Source of the DNA: JANQGG01 sp964642175
GTDB taxonomy: Bacteria; Bacteroidota; Chlorobiia; Chlorobiales; Chloroherpetonaceae
Direction of reading: 5' to 3'
NCBI GenBank assembly: GCA_964642175.1
Contig: CAZXOK010000001.1
Coordinates: forward strand, 790,233-854,232
Length of the DNA: 64,000 nt
The notes beneath the pieces are model-generated. The model saw only the letters and a list, made by a program, of their open reading frames with translations. It did not search any database and was not told the origin of the DNA. The position numbers and the translations under genes are program-made. How positions within the stretch are numbered: the stretch's first letter is position 1; the number at the start of each line of letters is the position of its first letter. Positions 43,860 through 53,647 of the stretch are shown piece by piece.

Positions 43860-44978
43860 TTACTCCATGAATCTGAATACAAAGTTATAGAGATTATACA
43901 TCAGCGAGTGATTTCCCTGTCGCCAAATTTTACTTTTGATTAAACCAAGCACAAAAGTGGAGTCTATGCTTCCCGGATTGAGAAATTCAGAAATTCCCGA
44001 AAGGGAAATATCTATACCCTCTTTGGTTTTCAGTTTAAAGGTCGAGTTAAATCTCAGGTAGAATGGACCTATATCCAGCCCGTTATCGTGCGTGATATTA
44101 AATGTGATTGCTTCATTGGACAGAGTGAGTTCTTTACTGTAAGGTGGGACGAAAAAATTTCGTTGATGACCGTTTTCCAACATATTAAAACTGTTATCTA
44201 AAACGATCATTTTATCTTTCTCCACAGCCATTAAAAAAGCAAATGGGGCCTGAGCCTGAGATTTATATGTGATGATGTAATAAACAATATCAAGGTCTTT
44301 GGAATGTGCCCGACCCCAATACCACTTCTCTATATCGGTATTCATTGGAAGCCGGCCATAATTGTGATCATGGTAACCTCTGCCGTCAAATTTATATTTT
44401 TGAAGCTTGTTCTTAATGCCATCAAACATGACTATTTCACCACTGGTATTAGCTTTTGGTGAAACCAGAATCCAGGAATGCTCAGACTGGCCATAGGAGT
44501 AATCTGAAATATCGTAGTTTTGATCAAATTGTGAGATTGAAAAAACTATTCGGCCTTTAACTTGTTTTCGACGTGCAGGCATTTGGAAGTCGAACTCCAA
44601 GACATAGCAATTTTCTTTTTCATCGTAGTAGAAAAAGTTGTTCTCAAATTTCGCGTAAGGGGTGTCTTTAGAGCTTTTAAACAATGAGGCGTCACCTTCT
44701 TTAATAAAGTTTATCACTTCTTTGCCTTTGTAATACATATTAAAGCTAAAAGCCGTGTGTTCCAGGGGATTTGGGAAACTTTTGCCATTCTTACCATGGT
44801 CTACCCATTTGTTGTAGCGTTGAATGTAATAAGGTGAAAAAGGAAAGCCGCAAAACCAGATGGCGACTATTGACAGATCGTTTTTTTCATCGATGGCATC
44901 AAAATACCACCACTCGTAAGATCCACCTTCTTTTAAATCATGCCAGACATCATGTTTTAAAGATGTTGAAATGCGCAT
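43860..44978 (-). CDS. CrtC-like protein (hydroxyneurosporene synthase / AttH-like fold)
   Basis: The 372-residue protein starts with KEGGSYEWWYFDAIDEK, the GxYEWWYFD motif of the CrtC/AttH lipocalin-like fold, and carries the second signature GRGYHDHNYGRLPM followed by KWYWGRAHS. CrtC hydrates carotenoids at C1-C2, while relatives of unknown chemistry are common in non-pigmented bacteria. No carotenoid gene is in the window, so substrate assignment is open. There is no signal peptide. It ends with NLYNFVFRFME. Confidence 0.8.
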   Translation of the reverse strand: MRISTSLKHDVWHDLKEGGSYEWWYFDAIDEKNDLSIVAIWFCGFPFSPYYIQRYNKWVDHGKNGKSFPNPLEHTAFSFNMYYKGKEVINFIKEGDASLFKSSKDTPYAKFENNFFYYDEKENCYVLEFDFQMPARRKQVKGRIVFSISQFDQNYDISDYSYGQSEHSWILVSPKANTSGEIVMFDGIKNKLQKYKFDGRGYHDHNYGRLPMNTDIEKWYWGRAHSKDLDIVYYIITYKSQAQAPFAFLMAVEKDKMIVLDNSFNMLENGHQRNFFVPPYSKELTLSNEAITFNITHDNGLDIGPFYLRFNSTFKLKTKEGIDISLSGISEFLNPGSIDSTFVLGLIKSKIWRQGNHSLMYNLYNFVFRFME

Positions 44979-45053
44979 ACTGAAAGCTATCCTCTAAGAA
45001 GCATTTGCGAGGCAATTAACATGGTTTTTTAATGGGGCTAATATAAAAAAGAA

Positions 45054-45080
45054 AAAGCTTTCCAGCGAACGGAAAGCTTT
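45054..45080 (-). terminator. Terminator after tRNA-Phe
   Basis: AAAGCTTTCC and GGAAAGCTTT make a perfect 10-base stem with a 7-base loop. On the minus strand the stem continues into TTC and a T-run. It stands 17 bases beyond the tRNA 3' end. Confidence 0.88.
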
Positions 45081-45097
45081 ATAAATATTAGGTGAAG

Positions 45098-45170
45098 TGG
45101 ACAGAGAGGGAATCGAACCCCCGACACAAGGATTTTCAGTCCTTTGCTCTACCAACTGAGCTATCTGTCC
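45098..45170 (-). tRNA. tRNA-Phe (anticodon GAA)
   Basis: The 73-nucleotide cloverleaf has a 7-base acceptor stem (GGACAGA/TCTGTCC), D-arm sequence AGCTCAGTTGGTAGAGC, anticodon loop CTGAAAA with GAA, and the T-arm GTTCGATTC. The discriminator base is A, as expected for Phe. The genomic bases that follow are CTT, so the CCA end is not encoded and must be added by the CCA-adding enzyme. Confidence 0.97.
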
Positions 45171-45260
45171 TATCAAGGGCAACAATAATACGATCTGAAC
45201 CTCAGATATACAAATGAATTTCAAAAAAAAACTTCAATGGCGTTTTGTTTTTGTGCCAGA

Positions 45261-46769
45261 TTAAGCCGTAGGTACTGTAATGGTTTTTAATGCTTTTTCT
45301 ATGCGGCGCAAACAAGCTTCTTTACCAATTACTTCAAGCATATGATACAGGCTTGGACCAAAACTCACACCTGAAACAGCCAAACGTATGGGATGGATCA
45401 GTGCGGCATTTTTAACGCCTTTTTCAGCAGCAAAAACTTTCAGCGCTTCTTCCATTGGTTCAGGTTTAAAGTCGGTTTCTTTTAAAACTTCTAAAAAGCC
45501 GGAAAGTAATTCCGGTGTTTGCTCTTTCCAGCGTTTTTGCACAGCTGTTTCTTCGTAGGTTGTGGGATCGTAGAAGAAATAAGAACTGAATGTGACAAAT
45601 TCAGAAACGAAATTAACCCGTTCTTTCATCAATTCTATCATGGATAAAAGATAACGATCCGAGGTGATCACCTCTTTATCCATATCCGTTTCTTTTTCGT
45701 TAAGCGTTTCATTAAGAATAGGCTTGATTTTTTCAAGCAAGACCTGATCATCGCTTAACTTGATGTACTCTTTTTCCAGCCAGTTAAGCTTTTCGATGTT
45801 AAAGACCGCACCCGATTTTCCGACTCGTTCAAGTTTAAATTTCCCAATCAGTTCATCCATAGAATACAATTCCTGCTCAACACCTTCACCTTCGTTCCAG
45901 CCCAGTAATGCTACAAAATTTACCAGGGCTTCTTTGCTGTAGCCTTTGTTTTGATAATCTTCCACGGCTACATCACCCTGACGCTTACTGAGTTTCGAGC
46001 GATCCGGATTTAAGAGTAACGGCAGATGGGCAAATACCGGAGGCTCCCAGCCAAAAAACTCATACAACAACAAATGTTTTGGTGTTGAGGACAACCATTC
46101 TTCACCGCGGATCACATGAGTGATTTTCATGAGGTGATCATCAACCACACTGGCCAGGTGGTAAGTTGGGAAGCCATCGGATTTAAGCAGAACCTGGTCG
46201 TCTACAGTTTCAGACTCAAACCATACGATATTGCGAATCACATCATCCAGACGAATACGACGTTTATCTGGTACTTTCATCCTGACAACACCGGTCTCGC
46301 CGGCATCAAGGCGTTTCTGGACTTCGCTTCTCAGCATGGAGCCACCCATATCTTCGGGCAACCATTTGCGGTTGTACTTGGGTTGCAGGCCTTGTTTAAG
46401 CTGCAACTGACGGCTTTCTTCCAACTCTTCTGAGGTTGAAAAACAGTAATAAGCTTTTTTCTCATCGATCAGCTGATCGACATACTTCTTATAAATATCC
46501 AGCCTTTCAGATTGGACATATGGTCCGTATTCACCAGGCTTACGCGGACTTTCATCCGGCTCTATACCGGCCCACTCCAGGGCATTCAATAGGTTATCGA
46601 CCGCACCTTCCACCAGTCGGCTTCGGTCGGTATCTTCGAGTCTCAGAATAAAAGCTCCACCTTGATTGCGGGCAAAAAGATAGTTGTAAAGAGCGGTTCT
46701 TAAACCGCCAACATGCAAGTAACCGGTTGGTGAAGGGGCAAAACGCGTACGGATTTGTGTATCGGCCAT
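45261..46769 (-). CDS. gltX: Glutamyl-tRNA synthetase
   Basis: The 502-residue class I synthetase charges tRNA-Glu. The HIGH-equivalent is PSPTGYLHVGGLRTALYN and the KMSKS-equivalent is KLSKRQGDVAVEDY. RLEDTDRSR and the anticodon-binding helical domain (about 330-500) are as expected. A single gltX is visible, so whether it also mischarges tRNA-Gln depends on genes outside the window. It lies downstream of the S9 peptidase gene on the same strand, with 95 bases between. Confidence 0.97.
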   Translation of the reverse strand: MADTQIRTRFAPSPTGYLHVGGLRTALYNYLFARNQGGAFILRLEDTDRSRLVEGAVDNLLNALEWAGIEPDESPRKPGEYGPYVQSERLDIYKKYVDQLIDEKKAYYCFSTSEELEESRQLQLKQGLQPKYNRKWLPEDMGGSMLRSEVQKRLDAGETGVVRMKVPDKRRIRLDDVIRNIVWFESETVDDQVLLKSDGFPTYHLASVVDDHLMKITHVIRGEEWLSSTPKHLLLYEFFGWEPPVFAHLPLLLNPDRSKLSKRQGDVAVEDYQNKGYSKEALVNFVALLGWNEGEGVEQELYSMDELIGKFKLERVGKSGAVFNIEKLNWLEKEYIKLSDDQVLLEKIKPILNETLNEKETDMDKEVITSDRYLLSMIELMKERVNFVSEFVTFSSYFFYDPTTYEETAVQKRWKEQTPELLSGFLEVLKETDFKPEPMEEALKVFAAEKGVKNAALIHPIRLAVSGVSFGPSLYHMLEVIGKEACLRRIEKALKTITVPTA

Positions 46770-46864
46770 AATAAACTTGAAATGAAAAAACGAGTGGATA
46801 TGGTTATAAGAAATTTGATGTAGAACTTACAAAACCCCTGTAATAAACCCATAGATTTTACTGG

Positions 46865-48952
46865 CTAATTTTCAGGATTTTCTATTATTTGTTCTGTTCT
46901 GCCAAAAATATCCAGTATAAAACAAAATTCCATGGCCAGCTCTTTCAGGTAATCGTATCGGCCCGAAGCACCGCCGTGCCCGGCGCCCATATTGGTTTTA
47001 AGCAGAACCGGATTGCTATTGATTTTAAGCTCCCGCAGTCGGGCTACCCACTTGGCTGGCTCCCAATAGGAAACTCTCGGGTCGTTTAAACCTGCCGTAG
47101 CCAGAACAGGCGGATAGGCCTGTGGTTTTACATTTTCGTAAGGGGAGTATGATTTCATGTACTCAAAATATTTCGGCTCGTTGGGATTACCCCATTCATC
47201 ATATTCAGTGATCGTAAGAGGCAGGGTTTCATCCAACATAGTGTTCAGGGCATCAACAAACGGTACACTGGCTATGCAGGCTTTAAAGAGTTGGGGAGCC
47301 ATATTCAGAACAGCACCCATCAGCAATCCGCCAGCACTGCCGCCTGATATGGCAATTTGTTTTTCGGATGTATAGCCTTCAGTAATCAAGTGGCGGGCAC
47401 AGGCAATAAAATCCTCAAAGGTGTTTTTCTTTTTCAGAAATTTCCCGTTTTCGTACCACAACCGTCCCAACTCTTCACCTCCGCGGATGTGCGCAATGGC
47501 AAATATAAAGCCTCGATCAATTAAGCTGAGCCGGGTAGAACGAAATGTCGGATCCATGTTGATACCGTAAGACCCATAACCATATAAAAAAACCGGATTT
47601 TGGGCGTTTTTAGCCAGCCCTTTTTTATAGACGATTGATAAAGGCACCAGAGTGCCATCGTGTGATGGAGCCATGAGACGCTGGCTTTCGTATTGCTCGG
47701 GATCGTAGCCCCCAAGGACTTCAGTTTGCTTTAACTCTTCTTTGGATCTGGTGCTTAGATCGTAGTCGAAAATGGTTTCCGGTGTGCAAAGCGAGCTGTA
47801 ATGAAACCGAAACGTTGTGGTTTGAAACTCCGGGTTGCGGGCCGGCCAGACAGTATAGACCGCTTCCGGAAATTCAATGAAATGCCCTGTATTTCGGGTT
47901 ATGTCAATTACCCTTAAGCGTTGCAAGCCTGAATATCGATCACAGATGATCACATGATCTTTAAAAGCAAGAATATCATCAAGTTTTACATCCGGATCGT
48001 GCGGGATAAATTCCTTCCAATTCTCCATGGCGGGATCTGTAACCGGCGCAGACATGATTTTAAAATTCACTGCTTCGTGGTTGGTAAGAATCAAAAACTG
48101 ATCTTTGAAATGCTCTACTTCATATTCCAAACCATCTATGCGTTTCTGGACAACACGAAACGAGGTGTCAGGCTTTGCCGCATCGAGTACCCAGGCTTCT
48201 GTGGTGATTTTACTGGCTGTATGGATCACAACATAGTCACGGCTTCGGGTTTTGTAGATGCCGGTATAAAAACCCTGGTCCGTTTCCTCAAAAATCTCTT
48301 CGTCGTTTTTGCCGGCTTGTCCCAGAGTGTGCTTTAAGACTTTATAAGGACGCTTGGTTTCATCAAGGATGGTATAAAACAGTGTTTGGTTGTCGGCGGC
48401 CCAAACCGCTTCGCCAACATTATAAATTTGCTCTTCCAGAAGCTCGTTTTTTCTCAGGTCTTTGATATGCAGGGTATATGTCTCCGAGCCATCAGTATCT
48501 GTGGAGTAGGCCATGAATTGATGATTGGTACTCAGGGCTACAACACCCACCCTAAAGTAACTTAAGCCCTCGGCCAGAAGATTTTCATCCAACAAAATTT
48601 CTTCATCAGATTTTAATGAGTCTTTTTTTCGGCATAGGATCGGGTATTGTTTGCCTTCCTCTGAGCGGGAGTAGTAGTAATACGTGCCCAGTTTTTCAGG
48701 CACACTCATGTCGGTTTCTTTTATCCGGCCCAGCATTTCGTTGTATAAGCTTTCCTGAAAGTCGCAGGTGCCAGCCATCAGGTTCTCGGTGTAGGCATTT
48801 TCAGCTTCCAGGTGAGCCATCACTTCCGGATTGGACTTTTCGCGCAGCCAGAAATAATGATCCTGTAACTCCTGGCCATGAATGTTGGTAACGTGCGTTT
48901 TTTTTATTGCTTGAGGCGGTTTTACGGTGCTGCTTTTTTCTAAGATGGACAT
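46865..48952 (-). CDS. ptrB: Oligopeptidase B-type S9 serine peptidase
   Basis: The 695-residue protein has a propeller N-terminal part (about 70-420) and a C-terminal alpha/beta-hydrolase domain. The nucleophile Ser is in ISGGSAGGLLMGAVLNM, the Asp lies in LNDPRVSYWEPAKW, and the His is in MGAGHGGASGRYDYLKE. HDYFWLR-like Asp/Tyr order near the start (DHYFWLREKSNPEV) is the usual S9A opening. It lacks a signal peptide, so it is cytosolic and would cut after basic residues in short peptides. Confidence 0.93.
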   Translation of the reverse strand: MSILEKSSTVKPPQAIKKTHVTNIHGQELQDHYFWLREKSNPEVMAHLEAENAYTENLMAGTCDFQESLYNEMLGRIKETDMSVPEKLGTYYYYSRSEEGKQYPILCRKKDSLKSDEEILLDENLLAEGLSYFRVGVVALSTNHQFMAYSTDTDGSETYTLHIKDLRKNELLEEQIYNVGEAVWAADNQTLFYTILDETKRPYKVLKHTLGQAGKNDEEIFEETDQGFYTGIYKTRSRDYVVIHTASKITTEAWVLDAAKPDTSFRVVQKRIDGLEYEVEHFKDQFLILTNHEAVNFKIMSAPVTDPAMENWKEFIPHDPDVKLDDILAFKDHVIICDRYSGLQRLRVIDITRNTGHFIEFPEAVYTVWPARNPEFQTTTFRFHYSSLCTPETIFDYDLSTRSKEELKQTEVLGGYDPEQYESQRLMAPSHDGTLVPLSIVYKKGLAKNAQNPVFLYGYGSYGINMDPTFRSTRLSLIDRGFIFAIAHIRGGEELGRLWYENGKFLKKKNTFEDFIACARHLITEGYTSEKQIAISGGSAGGLLMGAVLNMAPQLFKACIASVPFVDALNTMLDETLPLTITEYDEWGNPNEPKYFEYMKSYSPYENVKPQAYPPVLATAGLNDPRVSYWEPAKWVARLRELKINSNPVLLKTNMGAGHGGASGRYDYLKELAMEFCFILDIFGRTEQIIENPEN

Positions 48953-49162
48953 ACTGTTTGTATAGAAGAGAATATTATAATTAGCGTTTAACGGGAAGCC
49001 GGTTCTATTTATAGAATAAGCCTATTAATAGTTTTAAGTAATAAGGTTAAATAATCTAAGATCCCAAAGCACCAAAAAACAATTATGAATCCGGGTTATG
49101 AAGGGCTGATTGATTAAATCTTAATTCTCTCTCTGGAGAAGTCCGTAAAAGGGCGAAATAAA

Positions 49163-49187
49163 AAAAGGCTACCTCTTGCAGCCTTTT
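49163..49187 (-). terminator. Terminator after the phosphohexomutase gene
   Basis: AAAAGGCT and AGCCTTTT form an 8-base stem around a 9-base loop, with additional T on the minus strand. It stands about 40 bases beyond the mutase stop. Confidence 0.8.
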
Positions 49188-49227
49188 ACTAGGAATAAAT
49201 GAAAGAACGAAAAGAACATTAAATGGT

Positions 49228-50613
49228 TTAATCGGCAAGGCTTTGCGCAAAGGCTAAAGCTTTTTGGACTTTATCTTCATCATCGGCTTCGCAATACAGG
49301 CGCAGCACCGGTTCTGTGCCGGAGGGACGTATCAGGAGCCAGCCACCTTCGAAGTAATATTTATACCCGTCCAGATCATCAAATCCGGTAACTTTCATAC
49401 CTGATATATCTGAGAAAGTGCCCCTGGAAGCTTTGTCCATGGCGCTTTGCTTGGCTTCGGGTGTAAGATGCGCATCGTAGCGATCGTAGGTGAAATACCC
49501 AAATTCATCAAAGAGTTCTTCTACCAGCTGGCCCAGGGTTTTGCCCCTGATGGCCATAATTTCCAGAAGCAGCATTCCGATAAATACCCCGTCGCGTTCC
49601 GGCAGGTGATTGGTGATGCCGATCCCACCCGATTCTTCACCACCGATTAAAACATTATTGGTGGTCATGAGTTTGCCAACATGTTTAAAGCCGATGGGCA
49701 GTTTATGTAACACCAGGTTATACTTTTTGCAGAGTTTATTGATGACTTCCGTGAGTGCAAATGTTTTGGCCACTTCACCCTGTTGCTGTTTTTCTTCGAC
49801 CAGGTATTTGAGCAAAATGGCAAAGATCTTGTGGGAGTCTACAAACTGGCCTTTTTCATCCATCATCCCGATCCGATCGGCATCGCCGTCGTTGAGGATG
49901 CCCACATCGCATTTTTCATCTAAGAAAACTTTCTGAAAATCCATTGTATAGCGCGGAATGGGTTCGGGATTAATGCCTTCGAAAGTTGGATTCTGAGAGG
50001 CATGGTAGTTCAGGATTTCCGGACCGCTCAACAATTCACCAACGTAGCCCTGGCTGGCACCATACATGGCATTATGGCCGATTTTCAACCCGCTTTTATT
50101 GATGCGGTCGATGTCGAGTTCAGCCTTGAGATACTCGAGGTAATAGGCCTTCATGTTGGTTGGGATTATAAAGCGCTCATTGGTTTTCAGTGGTTCGTAA
50201 GGAGATAGCTTACTGAGATACTCTTCAACCTCTTTGATAATTTCGGGATGGGCCGAGCCGCCGTAATCGGCTTTTATTTTAAATCCATTGTACAAGGGCG
50301 GATTATGCGAGGCCGTGATAACGATCCCGCCGGCCAGTTTATTGTCTCTCACAAATAAAGAAACAGCAGGTATTGGCACAAAAGAGTCGGATAAATAGAC
50401 CTTGAGATCCTGGGCAGAGTAGATCTGTGCCACAAAATGAGCAAATTCTTTCGAGAGAAACCGTGTGTCGTAGCCAACGCAAACCCCATTGGCTTTGTTT
50501 GGGTGGTTTTGAAAATACTGAGCGGCTGCCAGGGCAGCGAGTTTCAGGTTGTTGTAAGTGAAATCTTTGGCGATCAATCCCCGCCAACCGTCTGTTCCAA
50601 ATTTTATGATCAT
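49228..50613 (-). CDS. Phosphoglucomutase/phosphomannomutase family enzyme
   Basis: The 461-residue alpha-D-phosphohexomutase interconverts sugar 1- and 6-phosphates. It has the phosphoserine loop ITASHNPPLYNGFKIK, the metal loop NDGDADRIGM, the sugar-recognition loop GGEESGGIGI and the phosphate loop RPSGTEPVLRLYCEA. It begins with KFGTDGWRG. The GEESGG loop suggests glucose or mannose phosphate, and it could supply mannose-1-phosphate to the gmd-fcl route, but this is inference. It is divergent from lpxB. Confidence 0.93.
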   Translation of the reverse strand: MIIKFGTDGWRGLIAKDFTYNNLKLAALAAAQYFQNHPNKANGVCVGYDTRFLSKEFAHFVAQIYSAQDLKVYLSDSFVPIPAVSLFVRDNKLAGGIVITASHNPPLYNGFKIKADYGGSAHPEIIKEVEEYLSKLSPYEPLKTNERFIIPTNMKAYYLEYLKAELDIDRINKSGLKIGHNAMYGASQGYVGELLSGPEILNYHASQNPTFEGINPEPIPRYTMDFQKVFLDEKCDVGILNDGDADRIGMMDEKGQFVDSHKIFAILLKYLVEEKQQQGEVAKTFALTEVINKLCKKYNLVLHKLPIGFKHVGKLMTTNNVLIGGEESGGIGITNHLPERDGVFIGMLLLEIMAIRGKTLGQLVEELFDEFGYFTYDRYDAHLTPEAKQSAMDKASRGTFSDISGMKVTGFDDLDGYKYYFEGGWLLIRPSGTEPVLRLYCEADDEDKVQKALAFAQSLAD

Positions 50614-50724
50614 ATTTCAGAAGGAAATTAATGTTGTTGCAGGCGTATGTGATTTTTTGTTGCGAAATTGATACATTGTGCCCGAGTAAAGTATATATGT
50701 CACATAATTTTATAATAATCAACC

Positions 50725-51894
50725 TTGCCCAAGAAACTCTTTGTCCTGGCTGGTGAAACTTCCGGGGATTTGCATGCCGGTTTTGTAATTGAGTCGCTTA
50801 AGGCTAAGAATCCCGATATAGACATTTTTGGCGTTGGCGGCGATAAGCTGAAACAGGCCGGGGTAAGGCTGCTGTACAATACCCATGAGATCAATTTTAT
50901 GGGATTTGTGGAAGTGGCCCGTCATTTTTTCTTTCTTCAAAAAGTCATCAAAAACATTAAACAGGCCATTACTCGTGAAAAACCCGATGCGGCACTGCTT
51001 ATTGATTATCCCGGTATGAACTTGATCATTGCTGAATTTTTGCATGGTCCGGGTATTCCGGTTATTTATTACATCGCTCCGCAGGTTTGGGCCTGGAAAG
51101 AAAAGCGGGTTCAAAAGATCAAAACCTACGTGCATCGATTGCTGAGTGTGTTTGAATTTGAAGAGCGGTTTTTTAAACAAAGAGGGGTTAATGCCGAATT
51201 TGTCGGTCACCCGATTATCGAGGAATTGGAGCATCTGACTTTCGAAGATCGTGCTGCCTTCTGCCAGGCCCACCAATTGAATCCGGAAAAAAAGATCATC
51301 GGGCTTTTGCCCGGCAGCCGCACCCAGGAGCTGATAAGAATATACCCTGAAATGCTCAAGGCCGTGCATCTTCTGCAAAAGGACCTTTCTATTGAAGTTG
51401 TTCTGGGTAAAGCGCCCAATTTACCGCTCTCTTTGTATGAACAATTTCATAAAAACGAAGGCATTGAGCCAAAAGTGTTGAACGGATATGAAACCATGCA
51501 CTATAGTGATGTTGTTTTAGTAACTTCAGGGACGGCAACATTGGAGACTCTGTATTTCAGGACACCAATGATTGTTCTTTATCGAACCAATTGGCTCAAT
51601 TATGAAATTGGCCGCCGATTGGTCAAGATTGGTAAGTTTGCACTTGCCAATATCGTGTCTAAAGGGTTGGAAGGTGAAGATAAACTGGTTCCGGAGCTGT
51701 TACAAGATCAGATGAACGCCGGGCAAATCTATAAGGAAGTGATGCATTACATCAACAATCCGGATTATACCCGCCAGGTTCGCCGGCAACTCGAAGACGC
51801 CCGGAAGCATCTGGGTGAAAAAAAGCCATCTGAGGAAGTCGCTCGTGTTTTACTGGAAACATTATATCAAAATACCAGTCAGGAAAATGTATAA
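50725..51894 (+). CDS. lpxB: Lipid-A-disaccharide synthase
   Basis: The 389-residue GT19 glycosyltransferase joins lipid X to UDP-diacyl-glucosamine in lipid A synthesis. Family features are LAGETSGDLHAG at the N-terminus, NFMGFVEVARH, IDYPGMN, YYIAPQVWAWKEKRVQKI, FVGHPIIEEL and LLPGSRTQEL. The start is a TTG at 50725: an in-frame stop lies only three codons upstream and no ATG is near, while the TTG places the conserved PKKLFVLAGE correctly. It indicates a Gram-negative outer membrane. Confidence 0.95.
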   Translation: MPKKLFVLAGETSGDLHAGFVIESLKAKNPDIDIFGVGGDKLKQAGVRLLYNTHEINFMGFVEVARHFFFLQKVIKNIKQAITREKPDAALLIDYPGMNLIIAEFLHGPGIPVIYYIAPQVWAWKEKRVQKIKTYVHRLLSVFEFEERFFKQRGVNAEFVGHPIIEELEHLTFEDRAAFCQAHQLNPEKKIIGLLPGSRTQELIRIYPEMLKAVHLLQKDLSIEVVLGKAPNLPLSLYEQFHKNEGIEPKVLNGYETMHYSDVVLVTSGTATLETLYFRTPMIVLYRTNWLNYEIGRRLVKIGKFALANIVSKGLEGEDKLVPELLQDQMNAGQIYKEVMHYINNPDYTRQVRRQLEDARKHLGEKKPSEEVARVLLETLYQNTSQENV

Positions 51895-51924
51895 TTAAAT
51901 TACATGTATTAAACACTACACAAC

Positions 51925-53169
51925 ATGCCAGAAGAACTCTTTTCTATGGACACCCCTTCCAAACATCAAAAAGGTAAAAATTATACGGCGCAGGATATTC
52001 TTTACCTGTTCGATGATACCCAGGTCGCGTTTGAACATAAAAGCGATTTTGAGCTGAACGGATCTTACATTTTGTTCAGGATGATGAACAACGTGGTGAT
52101 CTCAAAGGTAGGCACAGCACTCACAGATATGGCTTTTCAAATGCTCCTGCCGGTTGATTTTTTTGTGAAGTATACCCTTTTTAAGCAATTTGCCGGTGGC
52201 GAAACCCTGGAGGAATGCGAAGATACCGTTAAGTTGCTAGCCAAATATAACGTTGAATCTATCCTTGATTATTCTTCCGAAGGCGCTATGGGTGAAGATG
52301 GATTGGATAAATCAGCTTCAGCCATACTCGAAACGCTTGAGTATGCCAAGGAAAGCCAAAGTGTTCCCTTTATTGTGTTTAAACCTTCAGGAATTATTCG
52401 ATTTGAGCTGTTGCAAATGCTCAGTGAAGGTATTGAGATGAATGCCTCTCAAACCGCCGAGTATCACCGCGCAAAAAGACGCTTTAAACTGATCTGCAAA
52501 TCGGCACATGAAGCCGGTATTCCGGTTATGGTCGATGGAGAAGAGAGCTGGATTCAACCGGCTATTGACGAACTGACCAGGGAAATGATGGCCGAGTTCA
52601 ACACTGATCAATGCATTGTGTATAACACCTATCAAATGTATCTCAAAGACCGCCTGGAAATTCTGAAAGCCGATTACAAGCAGGCCCGGTCAGACGGTTA
52701 TTTACTGGGTGTAAAACTTGTCCGCGGTGCGTATTTGAGCAAAGAGCGGTTAAGGGCTGAACAAAAAGGCTACGACTCTCCACTCCAGCCGTCCAAATCA
52801 GACAGCGATAAAGCGTTCGATAAAGCCCTGGATTTTTGCATAATGCATTACGAGAATGTTGGCCTTTGCGTCGGTACACATAATGAGCAAAGTGTAGCGA
52901 GGCTGGTTGAACTGATGCAGTTGAACCAAATTCCTCACGATCATCCGCATATTATGGTCTCGCAGCTTTTTGGCATGGGGGATCATATTTCGTTCAATAT
53001 GGCCAGGTTAGGCTACCGGGTTGCCAAGTATGTGCCTTACGGGCCGGTAAAAGCCGTGATGCCTTACCTGTTGAGGCGAGCTGAAGAAAATGCTTCCTTA
53101 ATGGGGCATGTAAGCCGCGAGCTTCGGCTTCTCGAAGGGGAAATGACACGGCGTAATTTACCGCATTAG
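51925..53169 (+). CDS. putA: Proline dehydrogenase
   Basis: The 414-residue FAD enzyme oxidises proline to pyrroline-5-carboxylate. The TIM barrel shows MVDGEESWIQPAID, VKLVRGAYLSKER, VGTHNEQSVARL, QLFGMGDHISFNMA and YVPYGPVKAVMPYLLRRAEENAS; this last segment with its two Arg residues binds the carboxylate. It is the monofunctional type: no P5C dehydrogenase domain follows and no such gene is nearby. It stands 30 bases after lpxB, so they may share a message. An alternative ATG is eight codons in. Confidence 0.95.
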   Translation: MPEELFSMDTPSKHQKGKNYTAQDILYLFDDTQVAFEHKSDFELNGSYILFRMMNNVVISKVGTALTDMAFQMLLPVDFFVKYTLFKQFAGGETLEECEDTVKLLAKYNVESILDYSSEGAMGEDGLDKSASAILETLEYAKESQSVPFIVFKPSGIIRFELLQMLSEGIEMNASQTAEYHRAKRRFKLICKSAHEAGIPVMVDGEESWIQPAIDELTREMMAEFNTDQCIVYNTYQMYLKDRLEILKADYKQARSDGYLLGVKLVRGAYLSKERLRAEQKGYDSPLQPSKSDSDKAFDKALDFCIMHYENVGLCVGTHNEQSVARLVELMQLNQIPHDHPHIMVSQLFGMGDHISFNMARLGYRVAKYVPYGPVKAVMPYLLRRAEENASLMGHVSRELRLLEGEMTRRNLPH

Positions 53170-53189
53170 AAGAACTAAACTTTTAAATC

Positions 53190-53561
53190 ATGAAGTTAGG
53201 CGCGTTTTCTGTGAGTCTGAATGTCAAAGACCTTGGTAAATCCAGGGCATTTTATGAGAGCCTCGGATTTAAGGTTTTTGCCGGGAATATGGAACATAAT
53301 TATCTGATCATGAAAAATGAGCATGCAATAATTGGTTTGTTCCAGGGGATGTTCGAGCATAACATCCTGACCTTTAATCCCGGGTGGGACATGGACGCCA
53401 AACCTGTGGCAGATTATGATGATGTTCGGGTTATTGCAAAGCGTCTAAAAGAAAAAGGCATTTCCCTGCAACACGAAGACCACGAAGCTGAGAGCGGGCC
53501 GGGCAATCTGACACTTACGGATCCCGATGGTAACACCATCCTGATTGATCAGCACGTTTGA
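53190..53561 (+). CDS. VOC (glyoxalase/bleomycin-resistance fold) protein
   Basis: The 123-residue protein shows the paired beta-alpha-beta-beta-beta modules of the VOC fold: VSLNVKDLGKSRAFYESLGF at the start and LTLTDPDGNTILIDQHV at the end. Metal-ligand positions are hard to fix by eye; a Glu/His pair typical of glyoxalase I is not clear. It could be a fosfomycin-type or lactoylglutathione lyase relative. It follows putA after 20 bases. Confidence 0.85.
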   Translation: MKLGAFSVSLNVKDLGKSRAFYESLGFKVFAGNMEHNYLIMKNEHAIIGLFQGMFEHNILTFNPGWDMDAKPVADYDDVRVIAKRLKEKGISLQHEDHEAESGPGNLTLTDPDGNTILIDQHV

Positions 53562-53647
53562 TTTGGTACACAAATTATGCCTCCAACCTCTTTGAATATT
53601 AAGTTCAAACCTTGTGTTACACGAAAATCTTTGGCGGTAAGTGATAC

